This document shows, in pieces, positions 16,091-24,871 of a stretch of 64,000 bases of DNA (position 1 is its first letter; each line of letters begins with the position of its first letter). The stretch comes from a virus: positions 1 to 64,000 of the IMG/VR virus record IMGVR_UViG_3300037247_000437; one strand, written 5' to 3'. The position numbers and the translations under genes are program-made. The notes below the pieces were generated by a model. That model was not told where the DNA came from, searched no databases, and was given only the letters and a program-made list of their open reading frames with translations.

Positions 16091-16269
16091 CAATCAATGA
16101 ATTAATAAAGTCCGGGAATAGAGCCGAAATAGAGAAGGTTCTTAAGCAAATTGATGAAATAAAGCAAAAAGATTTAGACGGCAAATTATTTGTAATCAAA
16201 GCGTTTTTAATATGTAAGGCGATTGCTATCTGTGCGATTGCTGTCATTCTAATAAAATATGTAAGTTAA
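16087..16269 (+). CDS. small membrane-anchored protein
   Basis: A 60-aa protein with a charged N-terminal helix and a C-terminal hydrophobic segment (about residues 40-58, IKAFLICKAIAICAIAVILI). Tail-anchored topology. It ends directly before the terL start. Confidence 0.5.
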   Translation: MTINELIKSGNRAEIEKVLKQIDEIKQKDLDGKLFVIKAFLICKAIAICAIAVILIKYVS

Positions 16270-17565
16270 TTGAATCCAGATAAATTCAAGCCAGGACGCA
16301 TATTTGAAGAGATGTGTGAAATATACGAGGATAACTACTCACCTGAAAATGAGAAGGTTTTAACTATATGCAATGAGGGCGGATCTCGTGCGCAAAAAAC
16401 CTGGGATGTATTCCATTTGATGTACATATTTTGTAATCACAATAAAGACAAAAACAATGATATATACTGTTTAAGAGACACGTTAACCAATTGCAGAGAC
16501 TACACATTCAAAGATTTCAAAGATTGCATGAATGTAATTGAGGTTAATCTTGAGTACAGATCAGAAGGTCAGAAACCATACACGAACATTTTTGGTAATA
16601 ACCTATTTTTTCGAGGGCTTGACGATGAGTCAAATATGGAGGGATTCCCATCGGATATTATATTTGTAAACGAAACTCTTGAAGTCGCTAAAAAAGAACG
16701 GCTTGCCGGTATAATAATGAGGTGCCGCAAATTGGTTATTTTTGATTGGAATCCTAAATTTACAACTCACTGGGCTTTTGATTTAGAAGGCCGTCCAAAT
16801 GTTTTCTTTACTCATTCGACCTATAAGGATAATCCGCATTTACAAAAGTCAATTATAGGCGAAATAGAAAGTTATTGCCCCTGGCACTTTGACGACTTTC
16901 ATTTGGATGAAGATGACCGACGGCCACATCCGGAAAATATAAAGAACGGCACCGCGGATAAGTATAGATGGAAAGTATACGGAGAGGGAATTAGGGCCGC
17001 TCCGGAAGGGCTTATATTTCAATACGTTAAGTACATTGATGAGTGGCCAGCGGACGTTGCTTACATAAATTCTATAGATTTTGGGTTCGTAATTGACCCC
17101 CTTGCAATGGGCAGGGTAGGAGAGACGAGAACAGATATTTATGCTGAATTGCTTTGCTATGAGCCAATAGAACGCCCCGAAGATATAGATTCATATGCTG
17201 ACAAGATAGGAATGAATAAAAGACTACCTACTATTGCGGATAGTTCAGATAAATACACAGGAGAAAATAAAGGCACCGTAGAAATGGTAAAGGGGCTTCG
17301 ACTACTAGGGTGGTCGATTAATAAAATACATAAAACAAAGTCAGTTATGTATTGGCTTTTAGACATGAAGGGCAAGACGATTAATATAATAATTAATCAC
17401 CTTGTTCATCACGCGAGGAAAGAACAAGAAAATTATAAAATGAAAGTCATTAACGGAATTGCCATCAATCAACCTGAAGATAAGTTTAATCATTTTTGGG
17501 ACATGGTAAGATATGGGCATATGGCATTAAACCAACCAAAGGGAATCAGATCAAAACAGAGGTAA
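16270..17565 (+). CDS. terL: terminase large subunit
   Basis: The 431-aa packaging motor: an N-terminal ATPase that drives DNA into the prohead and a C-terminal RNase-H-like nuclease that cuts concatemers. Seen: a P-loop-like GGSRAQKTW (37-45), Walker B strand DIIFVNE (129-135), SIDFGF..DP (268-277), a nuclease metal-site candidate, and TIADSSD (321-327) as a second acidic site. The Walker A lacks the usual Gly before Lys (Q in GK). TTG start at 16270; no ATG gives the full ATPase. Confidence 0.88.
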   Translation: MNPDKFKPGRIFEEMCEIYEDNYSPENEKVLTICNEGGSRAQKTWDVFHLMYIFCNHNKDKNNDIYCLRDTLTNCRDYTFKDFKDCMNVIEVNLEYRSEGQKPYTNIFGNNLFFRGLDDESNMEGFPSDIIFVNETLEVAKKERLAGIIMRCRKLVIFDWNPKFTTHWAFDLEGRPNVFFTHSTYKDNPHLQKSIIGEIESYCPWHFDDFHLDEDDRRPHPENIKNGTADKYRWKVYGEGIRAAPEGLIFQYVKYIDEWPADVAYINSIDFGFVIDPLAMGRVGETRTDIYAELLCYEPIERPEDIDSYADKIGMNKRLPTIADSSDKYTGENKGTVEMVKGLRLLGWSINKIHKTKSVMYWLLDMKGKTINIIINHLVHHARKEQENYKMKVINGIAINQPEDKFNHFWDMVRYGHMALNQPKGIRSKQR

Positions 17566-17660
17566 TGATATCAATTATGATACCCAGGAATGGCAGGCTA
17601 TTTTATTTGAATATCTATTTACCAAAGTTTGCAAACGAAAAGATTATATAAAAAAGTAAG

Positions 17661-17688
17661 CTTTATTAAGTAATAAAGAGTAACTTTG
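17661..17688 (+). promoter_or_regulatory. palindromic operator and -7 element
   Basis: CTTTATTA-AG-TAATAAAG (17661-17678) is an 8-bp-arm palindrome. It ends 2 nt before TAACTTTG (17681-17688), a match to TAnnTTTG, and the next ATG is 3 nt further on. This looks like an operator in the promoter spacer of the small gene at 17692. Confidence 0.5.
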
Positions 17689-17691
17689 ATT

Positions 17692-17859
17692 ATGGAAAAG
17701 CAGAAAGTAAGGACTCCAATAAGCCGAAAGCTAAATAAAAGAAGGAGGCGAGAAGTTGGTGAGAAAATGCGACAAGCGATGCAAACAAGGCCAGATTGGC
17801 ATAGTGGTAATTATTCCGGACATAGCATTAAACAGTTTCTAAAAGCACTTTTTAAATGA
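17692..17859 (+). CDS. small very basic protein (55 aa)
   Basis: A 55-aa Arg/Lys-rich protein (TPISRKLNKRRRREVGEKM) that could bind nucleic acid. Starts 3 nt after a -7-like promoter element, suggesting a leaderless message, and overlaps the next ATG by 4 nt. Unknown family. Confidence 0.58.
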   Translation: MEKQKVRTPISRKLNKRRRREVGEKMRQAMQTRPDWHSGNYSGHSIKQFLKALFK

Positions 17860-18161
17860 TAGCAATCAACCAAAAGACTAACAAAGTATTTGAAGGTAGC
17901 AAAGCATTCATTGCCCGGACTATTGGGGTCAATGAAAAAACTTTGTGGTCCTGGGAAAATGAGAAGCTTAGAAAAACAGAGCTTTATAATAATTACTTAG
18001 TGATCTTCAGTGACGTAATTAGAGAGAAGCAGGAGAAAGGATTTAGGCTATCAAAGAATAAAATCAATATTTGCCGGTTTGAATTTATAAAAGTAAACCA
18101 AAAAGAAAGTGAAGAAGAAAATATGAGTCATAACGATGAGGTGTACAATATGCCGGAATAA
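17856..18161 (+). CDS. HTH-like small phage protein
   Basis: A 101-aa protein. VFEGSKAFIARTIGVNEKTLWSWENEKLRKTE reads as a helix-turn-helix of the phage homeodomain-like type, followed by a basic helix and KNKINICRFEFIKV. Part of its C-terminal coding sequence has a degenerate second copy at 18471-18524. Probably DNA-binding; target unknown. Confidence 0.6.
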   Translation: MIAINQKTNKVFEGSKAFIARTIGVNEKTLWSWENEKLRKTELYNNYLVIFSDVIREKQEKGFRLSKNKINICRFEFIKVNQKESEEENMSHNDEVYNMPE

Positions 18162-18214
18162 TTAATAGTATTGTTGAATTTAGAAAGTAAGAATATTAAT
18201 AGTAAAAAGTTTAG

Positions 18215-18481
18215 GTGAATAATCACGAGTATTTACATATTATTCAAAAGATAGAATTGGCGCGTGATGTAGCTCAAATAAGATTACAGGCAGATGTGTC
18301 GGCACCTAAATTCATGACTACAAAACCATGCCCTACGGTGATTAGTTGTATTAATGTTGACAAAGTATGTTTTGTCTTGGAATATAAAAATACGTTAGGA
18401 ATTGCTTCATTTATTGTCAATATGCTATGTAATCCAGGTGTCTCAACAAAAGAGTGTGCTGATTATTTAATCAAAGAATAA
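18215..18481 (+). CDS. hypothetical protein
   Basis: An 88-aa protein with GTG start. No recognisable motif; Cys and His residues are scattered. Moderately convincing as a gene because it fills the space and keeps a long open frame. Confidence 0.42.
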   Translation: MNNHEYLHIIQKIELARDVAQIRLQADVSAPKFMTTKPCPTVISCINVDKVCFVLEYKNTLGIASFIVNMLCNPGVSTKECADYLIKE

Positions 18482-18524
18482 AATTAATATATGTAGGTTT
18501 GATTTAAAAGGGGAAATAAGATGA
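18471..18524 (+). pseudogene. remnant of HTH gene C-terminus
   Basis: In the +1 frame this reads SKNKINICRFDLKGEIR and stop. It is about 80 percent identical at the DNA level over about 37 nt to 18051-18087 in the HTH gene (SKNKINICRFEF). It looks like the scar of a duplication or recombination that replaced the gene between. Confidence 0.5.
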
Positions 18525-18597
18525 AAGAAGCTATACCATTAGAAATATTTTATAATAAAGAGTATTAAAGATAATATTAGGGGTTTCGCCTATCCCA

Positions 18598-18804
18598 ATG
18601 TTCCCTATTATAGGATTAATCACAATAGCTACATGTCCAATAAAATGTATATTAACAGGGCAAGGGCAAATATATGTAATTTCAAAGCTACCAGACAAGA
18701 TGCTTAATTATATTTTTTACAATCATCGGGGGACATCATTTGATATTGCATTTCCCAGAGAATGGCCAAGAAAATATGACAAAGGTATCACGTCGAACTA
18801 TTAA
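18598..18804 (+). CDS. hypothetical protein
   Basis: A 68-aa protein with a hydrophobic first third (MFPIIGLITIATCPIKC) and an aromatic/basic tail. The start is uncertain. Not recognised; it may be membrane-associated. Confidence 0.4.
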   Translation: MFPIIGLITIATCPIKCILTGQGQIYVISKLPDKMLNYIFYNHRGTSFDIAFPREWPRKYDKGITSNY

Positions 18805-18815
18805 AAATGTAATTA

Positions 18816-19064
18816 ATGGAATTAGAATACATAAAAGCAAATGGAACTTACTACAGGCCTCAACCATCAGGCGTAAGAGATGAATCCAAATGCTTCGGCA
18901 ATCACCATGTATGTTTGATTAAAAAATTATTCTTCGGTAGGTGGCAAATAGATTATTATGATCGGTTTACGGCCGGAAGTTTTACTTGTGGCGATGAAGA
19001 TAAGACAACCTCAAGGAAAATAATTTATCCTTCAGGGATAGAGGAAATAAAATGGAACAAATAA
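18816..19064 (+). CDS. hypothetical protein
   Basis: An 82-aa basic protein with four Cys (KCFGNHHVC, FTCGDE). The Cys-His-His-Cys group could bind zinc. No family recognised. Confidence 0.48.
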   Translation: MELEYIKANGTYYRPQPSGVRDESKCFGNHHVCLIKKLFFGRWQIDYYDRFTAGSFTCGDEDKTTSRKIIYPSGIEEIKWNK

Positions 19065-19066
19065 TC

Positions 19067-19283
19067 ATGAAAAATAAACTAGCATTCCCAGTATCTGCAT
19101 ATACAGATCCAAAAGCAGGATACGGACAGGATAACGGACATCGCATGCAGTCAGGAATGACACTAAGAGAATACTATATAGGCCAAATACTTGTCAGTGC
19201 ACATCAAGGCAGCTCATTAAATAATAAGGCTATTGCAAAAAAATGTGATATCTTTAGCTGATGAGATTATTAATCAATTATAA
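19067..19283 (+). pseudogene. small phage protein (GMTLREY type), frameshifted
   Basis: Starts MKNKLAFPVSAYTDPKAGYG and contains GMTLREYYIGQ, a signature of a common small phage family (GMTLRDYFAA...) whose members end in a YA.ADAML-like helix. Here frame 1 stops at 19261. Removing one A from the A7 run at 19237-19243 gives ISLADEIINQL and stop at 19283, restoring the expected end. Decay or sequencing error. Confidence 0.6.
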
Positions 19284-19320
19284 AAAGATGATTTGATTAA
19301 ACTATAAATAAAGACTGAAA

Positions 19321-20124
19321 ATGAATTACTATTTAGACACAGAATTTCACGAATACCAGCGTAAGCCATTGTCCTCAAAACCATTCCGAACCATTGAGTT
19401 AATCTCTATTGGAATTGTATCAGAAGATGATAGAGAGTATTATGCTATCTCAAAAGACTTTGATTTGAAAGCTGCTTGGAATAGTTATCAGATGGAGAAA
19501 AAGTGGGTTAAGCTAGATGAAAGCAATTCTACAACTGAAGACGTAAAAGAATATTGGTTACGAGAAAATGTATTAAATCCTATTTGGATAGAGTTACATA
19601 AAAAAGAACTTGGAGATAAATACAAGAGAGAACAACTAAATGTTGCTGGTGGACCCGATCCGTGTAAAGATTTCTTTTCATATAGAAGCCTAAAGCGACT
19701 TCTAAAAAAGTATGGTAAGTCCAATACTCAGATAGCTAAAGAGGTTATTGATTTTTGCTCAGGGTATAAGCATCCGGTAAATCATGGAATTCCAACAATG
19801 GTAAAAGATGATAATATTCAATTCTACGCCTACTATGCAGATTACGATTGGGTGGTCTTCTGTTGGTTATTTGGAAAGATGATTGATCTTCCAAAAGGGT
19901 TTCCTAAGTATTGCCGGGATTTAAAGCAGACCTCAGATGATGTGTACGATGAAAAGAAGAAATCTTATTATGAAAACTCCAAAGAGCAAGCAATCAAACA
20001 CAGTGGTGTCTTTCTTGATGAATTGAGTGACCACCCAGACTACCCACAACAGTCCAATGAGCACAATGCTTTGGCTGATGCCAAGTGGAATAAAGAGTTG
20101 CATAAATGCATTGATCTGTTATAA
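19321..20124 (+). CDS. 3'-5' exonuclease, DEDDh type
   Basis: A 267-aa protein resembling the exoribonuclease-like (Rv2179c) branch of DEDDh nucleases. The first acidic pair is in DTEF (D6, E8), a middle AYYADYDWVVF block supplies the second Asp, and HNALADAKW (H248, D253) forms the last motif. Such phage enzymes trim 3' ends of RNA or DNA with two metal ions. It stands alone between AT-rich gaps just before the virion module. Confidence 0.8.
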   Translation: MNYYLDTEFHEYQRKPLSSKPFRTIELISIGIVSEDDREYYAISKDFDLKAAWNSYQMEKKWVKLDESNSTTEDVKEYWLRENVLNPIWIELHKKELGDKYKREQLNVAGGPDPCKDFFSYRSLKRLLKKYGKSNTQIAKEVIDFCSGYKHPVNHGIPTMVKDDNIQFYAYYADYDWVVFCWLFGKMIDLPKGFPKYCRDLKQTSDDVYDEKKKSYYENSKEQAIKHSGVFLDELSDHPDYPQQSNEHNALADAKWNKELHKCIDLL

Positions 20125-20198
20125 AGCCATACAACAAAGCAAGCCCTTTTAATCGAGAGATTTTTTTATTTAATAATTAGGAATTAACAAATTATTTC

Positions 20199-20206
20199 TA
20201 TATTTG
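20199..20206 (+). promoter_or_regulatory. -7 element TATATTTG upstream of virion module
   Basis: TATATTTG matches TAnnTTTG exactly and lies 48 nt upstream of the portal gene in a 130-nt gene-free gap. A candidate late promoter for the structural operon. The -33 region is a weak match. Confidence 0.5.
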
Positions 20207-20254
20207 CATAAATAAGAATGTAAAAGACTACATCTAATTTTTGTATTGTGAAAG

Positions 20255-21958
20255 TTGAGCAAGCATTTCATAAAGCGAGGGTTTAATAAGTCCGAAATAC
20301 AAAAAGCAGCAACGCAAGAGGCTCAACTAAGCTATTTTACAGAATCACAACTACAAGAAGATAGATTAGATAATACATACTTACAAGAGTGGGCGGAACG
20401 GAAATATCAAACAAACGATTATTTTTTAAACTGGGTCAAATTAATTTTTAAAGCCGAAAACTCCTTAACATTTGCCCGATACCTTAGATTTCCACTTCCT
20501 TCAGCAAAATTAATACACAACAACATAGAGCCGCAACTAAGGCGTGTTTTCAATGCTGAGGATTCTGACTTTAAATATGATGTAATAGGAAAAGAATTAT
20601 CAGACTTTAAAGATGATCTTCAAATAAAGAAATTCAACGAGGATATATTTAACCAAACTCTTTATCGCCATAATTCAATATTAATTGAGGATCTCGATCC
20701 TGTTATCCAGAATATGCCGAAGCGTTTTTTTGTTGATATTAAAGACGTTTTATCAATAATACCTTCTGAATCAGGAATTGAGAAAATAGCCTTTAAGGCA
20801 TCAATATTCAGAGGCGAAAAATTAATAGACGGGTCTCTATTTATTGATAATAAAATATATGCATTCTTCGATGAGGATCATAATCTTGTAGGCGAAGAAA
20901 TACCACATGATTTAGGGCGGACGCCTGCAAATTTTATTTCCCCAGGAAAGTTCAAGGGCAGCTCAATTGTGCGAGAATCAATATACACATATGTTCGCCC
21001 CGACCTAGAGGAATATGTATTCCTGAAAACAATACAGCGAATGACCGAGCCAAACGGGCCTATTCCTACAATATCTAGGATTGATACCGACGCCGACGCC
21101 GACGCCAGCGACGATAAAAAAGGATCGGAATTAGAGCCAAGCTCTGACTTTATGATGGGGTCGCAACAGGCTCAAGTGCATAGTCAAAACGAAGGAAAGG
21201 GGACTGGGGATCTTCAGCCAGGAACAATTCACCTAATAAACCCACAAGACATAAGAAATAACGACGGGCTTATTAATATGGATGTAGTGACCAATTGGAT
21301 TGCTTTTCACCATATGCCAATTGAGCCGCTAGATTATCTTTCTACGCGGATTAAGGAAATTGAAAAGTCAATTAAATCAACGATAATAGGCGATGTTGTT
21401 GAGGGTGACGAAGAAAGCAAAAATAAATTCCAAATTGAAAAGTCACTATCGGTATTGAATAATGTACTTACATCACTTGCGGAATCATTTAACAGAATAA
21501 GAACAAAAAGCGACACTAATATGTTAGGGCTAAAATATGGCCCTGATAAAGTAAATGAAGTATTCATCCATTACGGAACAGACTTCTTCCTAGAAAGCCA
21601 GACGCAGCTTTTTGAAGACTTACAAAGTGCGCCAAATACTTTAGAGCGCAAAAATATCATAGTCAGAATAAATCAAAATCGACACAAGAATAATATAGAT
21701 CAGTCATTTAGAAATAAAATACTATATGATTTAATCCCTTATTGCTCAGATAAGGATTTTGAGATAGCAAGAGATACCCAGTCTGTGACGGATGTAAATT
21801 TACCATATCAGCTTCAGTTTAATTATTGGATAGGCCTATTCGAGGAAAGACATGGTAATATTGTAATATTCTGGAAGGAATCGGATGGGACTAATGAGCA
21901 AAAATTAGAAGCGATAAATAAATTAATCATTTTAATTATAAAAGAAAATGTCACTTAA
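20255..21958 (+). CDS. portal protein
   Basis: A 567-aa protein in the place expected for the portal, the dodecameric ring at the capsid vertex through which DNA enters. The sequence has typical portal texture: an N-terminal helical part (YLQEWAERKYQTNDYFLNWVKL), a beta-rich middle, a DADADAS spacer at about residue 280 and a helical crown-like C-terminal half. It is the largest head gene before the scaffold and capsid. TTG start at 20255; the nearby GTG frame is closed by stops. Confidence 0.72.
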   Translation: MSKHFIKRGFNKSEIQKAATQEAQLSYFTESQLQEDRLDNTYLQEWAERKYQTNDYFLNWVKLIFKAENSLTFARYLRFPLPSAKLIHNNIEPQLRRVFNAEDSDFKYDVIGKELSDFKDDLQIKKFNEDIFNQTLYRHNSILIEDLDPVIQNMPKRFFVDIKDVLSIIPSESGIEKIAFKASIFRGEKLIDGSLFIDNKIYAFFDEDHNLVGEEIPHDLGRTPANFISPGKFKGSSIVRESIYTYVRPDLEEYVFLKTIQRMTEPNGPIPTISRIDTDADADASDDKKGSELEPSSDFMMGSQQAQVHSQNEGKGTGDLQPGTIHLINPQDIRNNDGLINMDVVTNWIAFHHMPIEPLDYLSTRIKEIEKSIKSTIIGDVVEGDEESKNKFQIEKSLSVLNNVLTSLAESFNRIRTKSDTNMLGLKYGPDKVNEVFIHYGTDFFLESQTQLFEDLQSAPNTLERKNIIVRINQNRHKNNIDQSFRNKILYDLIPYCSDKDFEIARDTQSVTDVNLPYQLQFNYWIGLFEERHGNIVIFWKESDGTNEQKLEAINKLIILIIKENVT

Positions 21959-22460
21959 AATATACCACTTAAGGGTTAGAAAAGTTGAGTCAATCGGAAG
22001 TGACCATACTTCAAAGATAGGAGACAGGGTGATTAAGCTCACCGGGGAAGATTCATTTAATAAATTCATTGCATACCTTCCTGTTTCTGGCTACGTCAAA
22101 GATACGCCGCCTAAAATTGAAAAAGTCTTAGAAAGAAATCCAGGAGGAGAATGTACGGCATTGGGAGCTAAAGAGATAGTTTTAGCTCAAAAACGAGTCG
22201 ATAAAATACTGGAGGAGCTGGCCCCTGGATATAAGAAAGAAATTCCGGATAAAAAATATGATGCCCTTGAGAAAAAATACGAAGCATTATTAGATAGAAT
22301 TGATGCGAAGGATGGCACTAAGGATTCTGATAAAAAATCAGAAGATAGAAAATCATTAGAGGCAAAAGCAGCAGAATCAGGCATTAAGTTTGATGGTAGA
22401 ACCACCGATGATAAATTGATTGAGAAGATAAAAGAAATCGATCCTGAATTTAAAAAATAA
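21948..22460 (+). CDS. head-associated protein
   Basis: A 170-aa protein. Its N-terminal 60 residues are beta-like, and its C-terminal half is a Lys/Glu-rich coiled coil ending in SGIKFDGRTTDDKLIEKIKEI, a short helical fold seen at the end of several phage head proteins. It overlaps the portal gene by 11 nt. Likely a virion or head-assembly component; exact role unknown. Confidence 0.55.
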   Translation: MSLKIYHLRVRKVESIGSDHTSKIGDRVIKLTGEDSFNKFIAYLPVSGYVKDTPPKIEKVLERNPGGECTALGAKEIVLAQKRVDKILEELAPGYKKEIPDKKYDALEKKYEALLDRIDAKDGTKDSDKKSEDRKSLEAKAAESGIKFDGRTTDDKLIEKIKEIDPEFKK

Positions 22461-22462
22461 TT

Positions 22463-22825
22463 ATGGGCAATAATTATAACGTAAAAGCAAGAGAATCAGA
22501 AGCAAGGTCAGTAACAAATAGTGCTGATTTAACTAATTCACAACATAAAGGGTGCCATGTAATAATTGACGCAACTTCAATAACTGACACCCCTTCAGTG
22601 GTGCCGACAATTCAGGGCAGGGACACGGTAAGTGGAAAATACTATACTTTATTGACTGGGTCTGCCATAACAGGCATCGGAACGACTATATTAAAAGTTT
22701 ATCCAGGACTAATCCCTGCCGCGAATTTAGTAGCAAATGATATTTTACCATCAAAATTTAGAATTTTAATGACCCATGCGGACGCAGATTCAATTACGTA
22801 TTCAGTCGGGGTCAGTTTAGTATAA
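22463..22825 (+). CDS. head decoration-like protein
   Basis: A 120-aa beta-rich protein. Pattern: VTNSADLTNSQHKGCHVIIDATSI, then GKYYTLLTGSAI and LKVYPGLIPAANLVANDILP, HADADSITYSV at the end. It resembles a common phage virion protein encoded just before the scaffold/capsid genes. Probably a capsid decoration or connector-associated protein. Confidence 0.65.
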   Translation: MGNNYNVKARESEARSVTNSADLTNSQHKGCHVIIDATSITDTPSVVPTIQGRDTVSGKYYTLLTGSAITGIGTTILKVYPGLIPAANLVANDILPSKFRILMTHADADSITYSVGVSLV

Positions 22826-22847
22826 TTAAACAGAATCATAAAAGACT

Positions 22848-23759
22848 ATGGATTTTATTACAGAAGATTTTATTAAAGAAAACAAATTAACCGAAGGACA
22901 GGTTGAGGTAATTAACAAGGTTGGTGATGGATATATTGCCGACGTAAAAAAGGAAGCGGACACAAAAGCAAGTGAAGCGGCCAACGAAAATGCAGAAAAG
23001 ATTTTACACGGGGCAACTAAAAAACTTGAAGAACTAACAGGAATTAAGCACGAAAACGGAACTAAAATATCTGACTACTTACTCTTAAGTACAGACGGCT
23101 ATTTTAGCGGAACAAAGGCATCTTTAGAGAGGAAAGAAAAAGAGCTTGAAGAAAAGCTAAAAGCAGAACCCGGGGATCAAGCAATTAAGTTGGAATTGAT
23201 CGAATCCAAAAACGAAGTTGATAGACTTAAAAAAGTAGAGGCAGATCATTCGGAACTAGTAAAGGGTGACTATAAAAATCTTTACGAAACTGCTAATAAC
23301 GATTTAATTGAGACTAAAAAACAAGTAGCATTTGGAAATGTGAAGCCAAAATTCGCGGATAACATAAACGAATATGAAGCTAAAGCAAAATGGAATGATT
23401 TTGTAAGTGGCACGCTAAAAAAATATAAAATTCATCTCGGTGAAGATCGAAAGGCAATTGCAATCGATCGTGAGAATGAATATAAAACAGTTGAACTATC
23501 TCAATTGGTAAAAGAAAATGCAATAATTCAGGAATTAGTAAAAGGCAGACAGCAGACTGGGCCAGGCGTTAAACTAAAACTCCCAGTTAAAATTGATGGC
23601 CTTGATTTTGATGTTCCAGAAAATGCAAATGCACAAGAACGACAGAAAGCTATAAAAGACTATATCACAGGAGTTCTAAAAATTCAGCAATTTGATGTTA
23701 AATATTCTGAAAAATTCGCTGAATATAATAAGAAAATACTGGAAAAGATTCCAGCCTAA
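22848..23759 (+). CDS. scaffold-like protein
   Basis: A 303-aa Lys/Glu-rich, largely helical protein directly upstream of the capsid gene. The first half has long coiled-coil stretches (KKLEELTG, LERKEKELEEKLK), and the C-terminal part a small folded domain. Length, composition and position fit a capsid assembly scaffold. Call rests on context and composition. Confidence 0.62.
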   Translation: MDFITEDFIKENKLTEGQVEVINKVGDGYIADVKKEADTKASEAANENAEKILHGATKKLEELTGIKHENGTKISDYLLLSTDGYFSGTKASLERKEKELEEKLKAEPGDQAIKLELIESKNEVDRLKKVEADHSELVKGDYKNLYETANNDLIETKKQVAFGNVKPKFADNINEYEAKAKWNDFVSGTLKKYKIHLGEDRKAIAIDRENEYKTVELSQLVKENAIIQELVKGRQQTGPGVKLKLPVKIDGLDFDVPENANAQERQKAIKDYITGVLKIQQFDVKYSEKFAEYNKKILEKIPA

Positions 23760-23779
23760 AAAAATGTATAATTTAAATA

Positions 23780-24859
23780 ATGGCATTCTTAGATGTAACG
23801 GTCTTAAATGACTTTCAAGCAACTGAGGCGACGAATGAGAAATTTATAGCGAATTATGGCATGGTTGATCTCGCAAAAGATTCAACGGCCTTTGTAGATT
23901 ACATTCCGCCTAGTGTGCAACAAAAATTAGCGACATCTTCAGCGTCGCAAAACGCTCAAATACCTGTACTAAAAGATCAACAGGTGACAGTAACCACAGT
24001 TCCGGGGTTCACAAATATTCCCGTCAACTTAGGTGAGACTGATAATTACTTCTTTACTGCGTTTGATATTTTCTCAGGATTCAGGCTATATCCTGCCGCC
24101 TTTGCAAACAATCAAATGGATGTGGAGTTTTACAGAAATAATATTATCAACAATGTACTTCAGGCAATGGCTGTGCAGAAAGATAATACTATTGAAGCTG
24201 TTTTAGAGCAGCAAAAAACACAAGTACTGAATTTTGCCACTCAAGTCTCTCAAGGCGAAGGAACCTTTGTGTTTGATGGCGGCACCGATACGCTAAACAT
24301 TAACAAATCAGCTCAGAAAGATACAATGTTTACTTATCTGAAAGAGCTAATGATAGCAAATCAATTACCTGGTGAATATCGTATAGTTGTTTCTCCAGGC
24401 GGTCTTCTTGTTTCCGAAGTAGAGGCATTGAAAAATAGAGATGCTCAAGCGGTACAAACTTTATGGTCACAAACCGCTTTGCCTTTCGATAGAAGGTATG
24501 TAACTAATCAGATTAGCCCTGCTTCTGATAATTTCAAAGGATTTTTGATTAGAGATGGCGGAATTGGTACATTTTCTAATTTCCCTTGGGACTTCAGGGA
24601 CGGGACAATGTTTGCTGGCAAAGAATGGAGCATCACGGATACAGAAATGCCTTTTATAAAGAGTAGGTTAAATGTATACGTGAATAAAGAAGCTACAGAA
24701 GCAACTTCTATAATTAGTCCTAAGACTGATTCAAACTTGACAATGACACATTTTGAAGAAATGGCAATGTGGGATAGGTTCTACGTTGTGTTTAGATTCA
24801 ATAGTGATTTGTCAACACGCCAAAATGATATTGTGAAAATTGCCGGTTTAGTTAGTTAA
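23780..24859 (+). CDS. major capsid protein
   Basis: A 359-aa protein beginning MAFLDVTVLNDFQATEATNEKF, with an N-terminal arm, an extended loop (QIPVLKDQQVTVTTVPGF) and a core with ENNVLQAMAVQKD-like spine helix and beta strands. The order fits an HK97-fold capsid protein. It follows the scaffold and precedes head-tail connectors. HK97 fold is inferred from order and position. Confidence 0.78.
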   Translation: MAFLDVTVLNDFQATEATNEKFIANYGMVDLAKDSTAFVDYIPPSVQQKLATSSASQNAQIPVLKDQQVTVTTVPGFTNIPVNLGETDNYFFTAFDIFSGFRLYPAAFANNQMDVEFYRNNIINNVLQAMAVQKDNTIEAVLEQQKTQVLNFATQVSQGEGTFVFDGGTDTLNINKSAQKDTMFTYLKELMIANQLPGEYRIVVSPGGLLVSEVEALKNRDAQAVQTLWSQTALPFDRRYVTNQISPASDNFKGFLIRDGGIGTFSNFPWDFRDGTMFAGKEWSITDTEMPFIKSRLNVYVNKEATEATSIISPKTDSNLTMTHFEEMAMWDRFYVVFRFNSDLSTRQNDIVKIAGLVS

Positions 24860-24871
24860 TTAAAAAAAGAG

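Noticed and set aside
17565-17651. 28-aa ORF after terL
   Set aside because: It is short and has no leader. An alternative overlapping frame with more protein-like content lacks a start. Neither is convincing.
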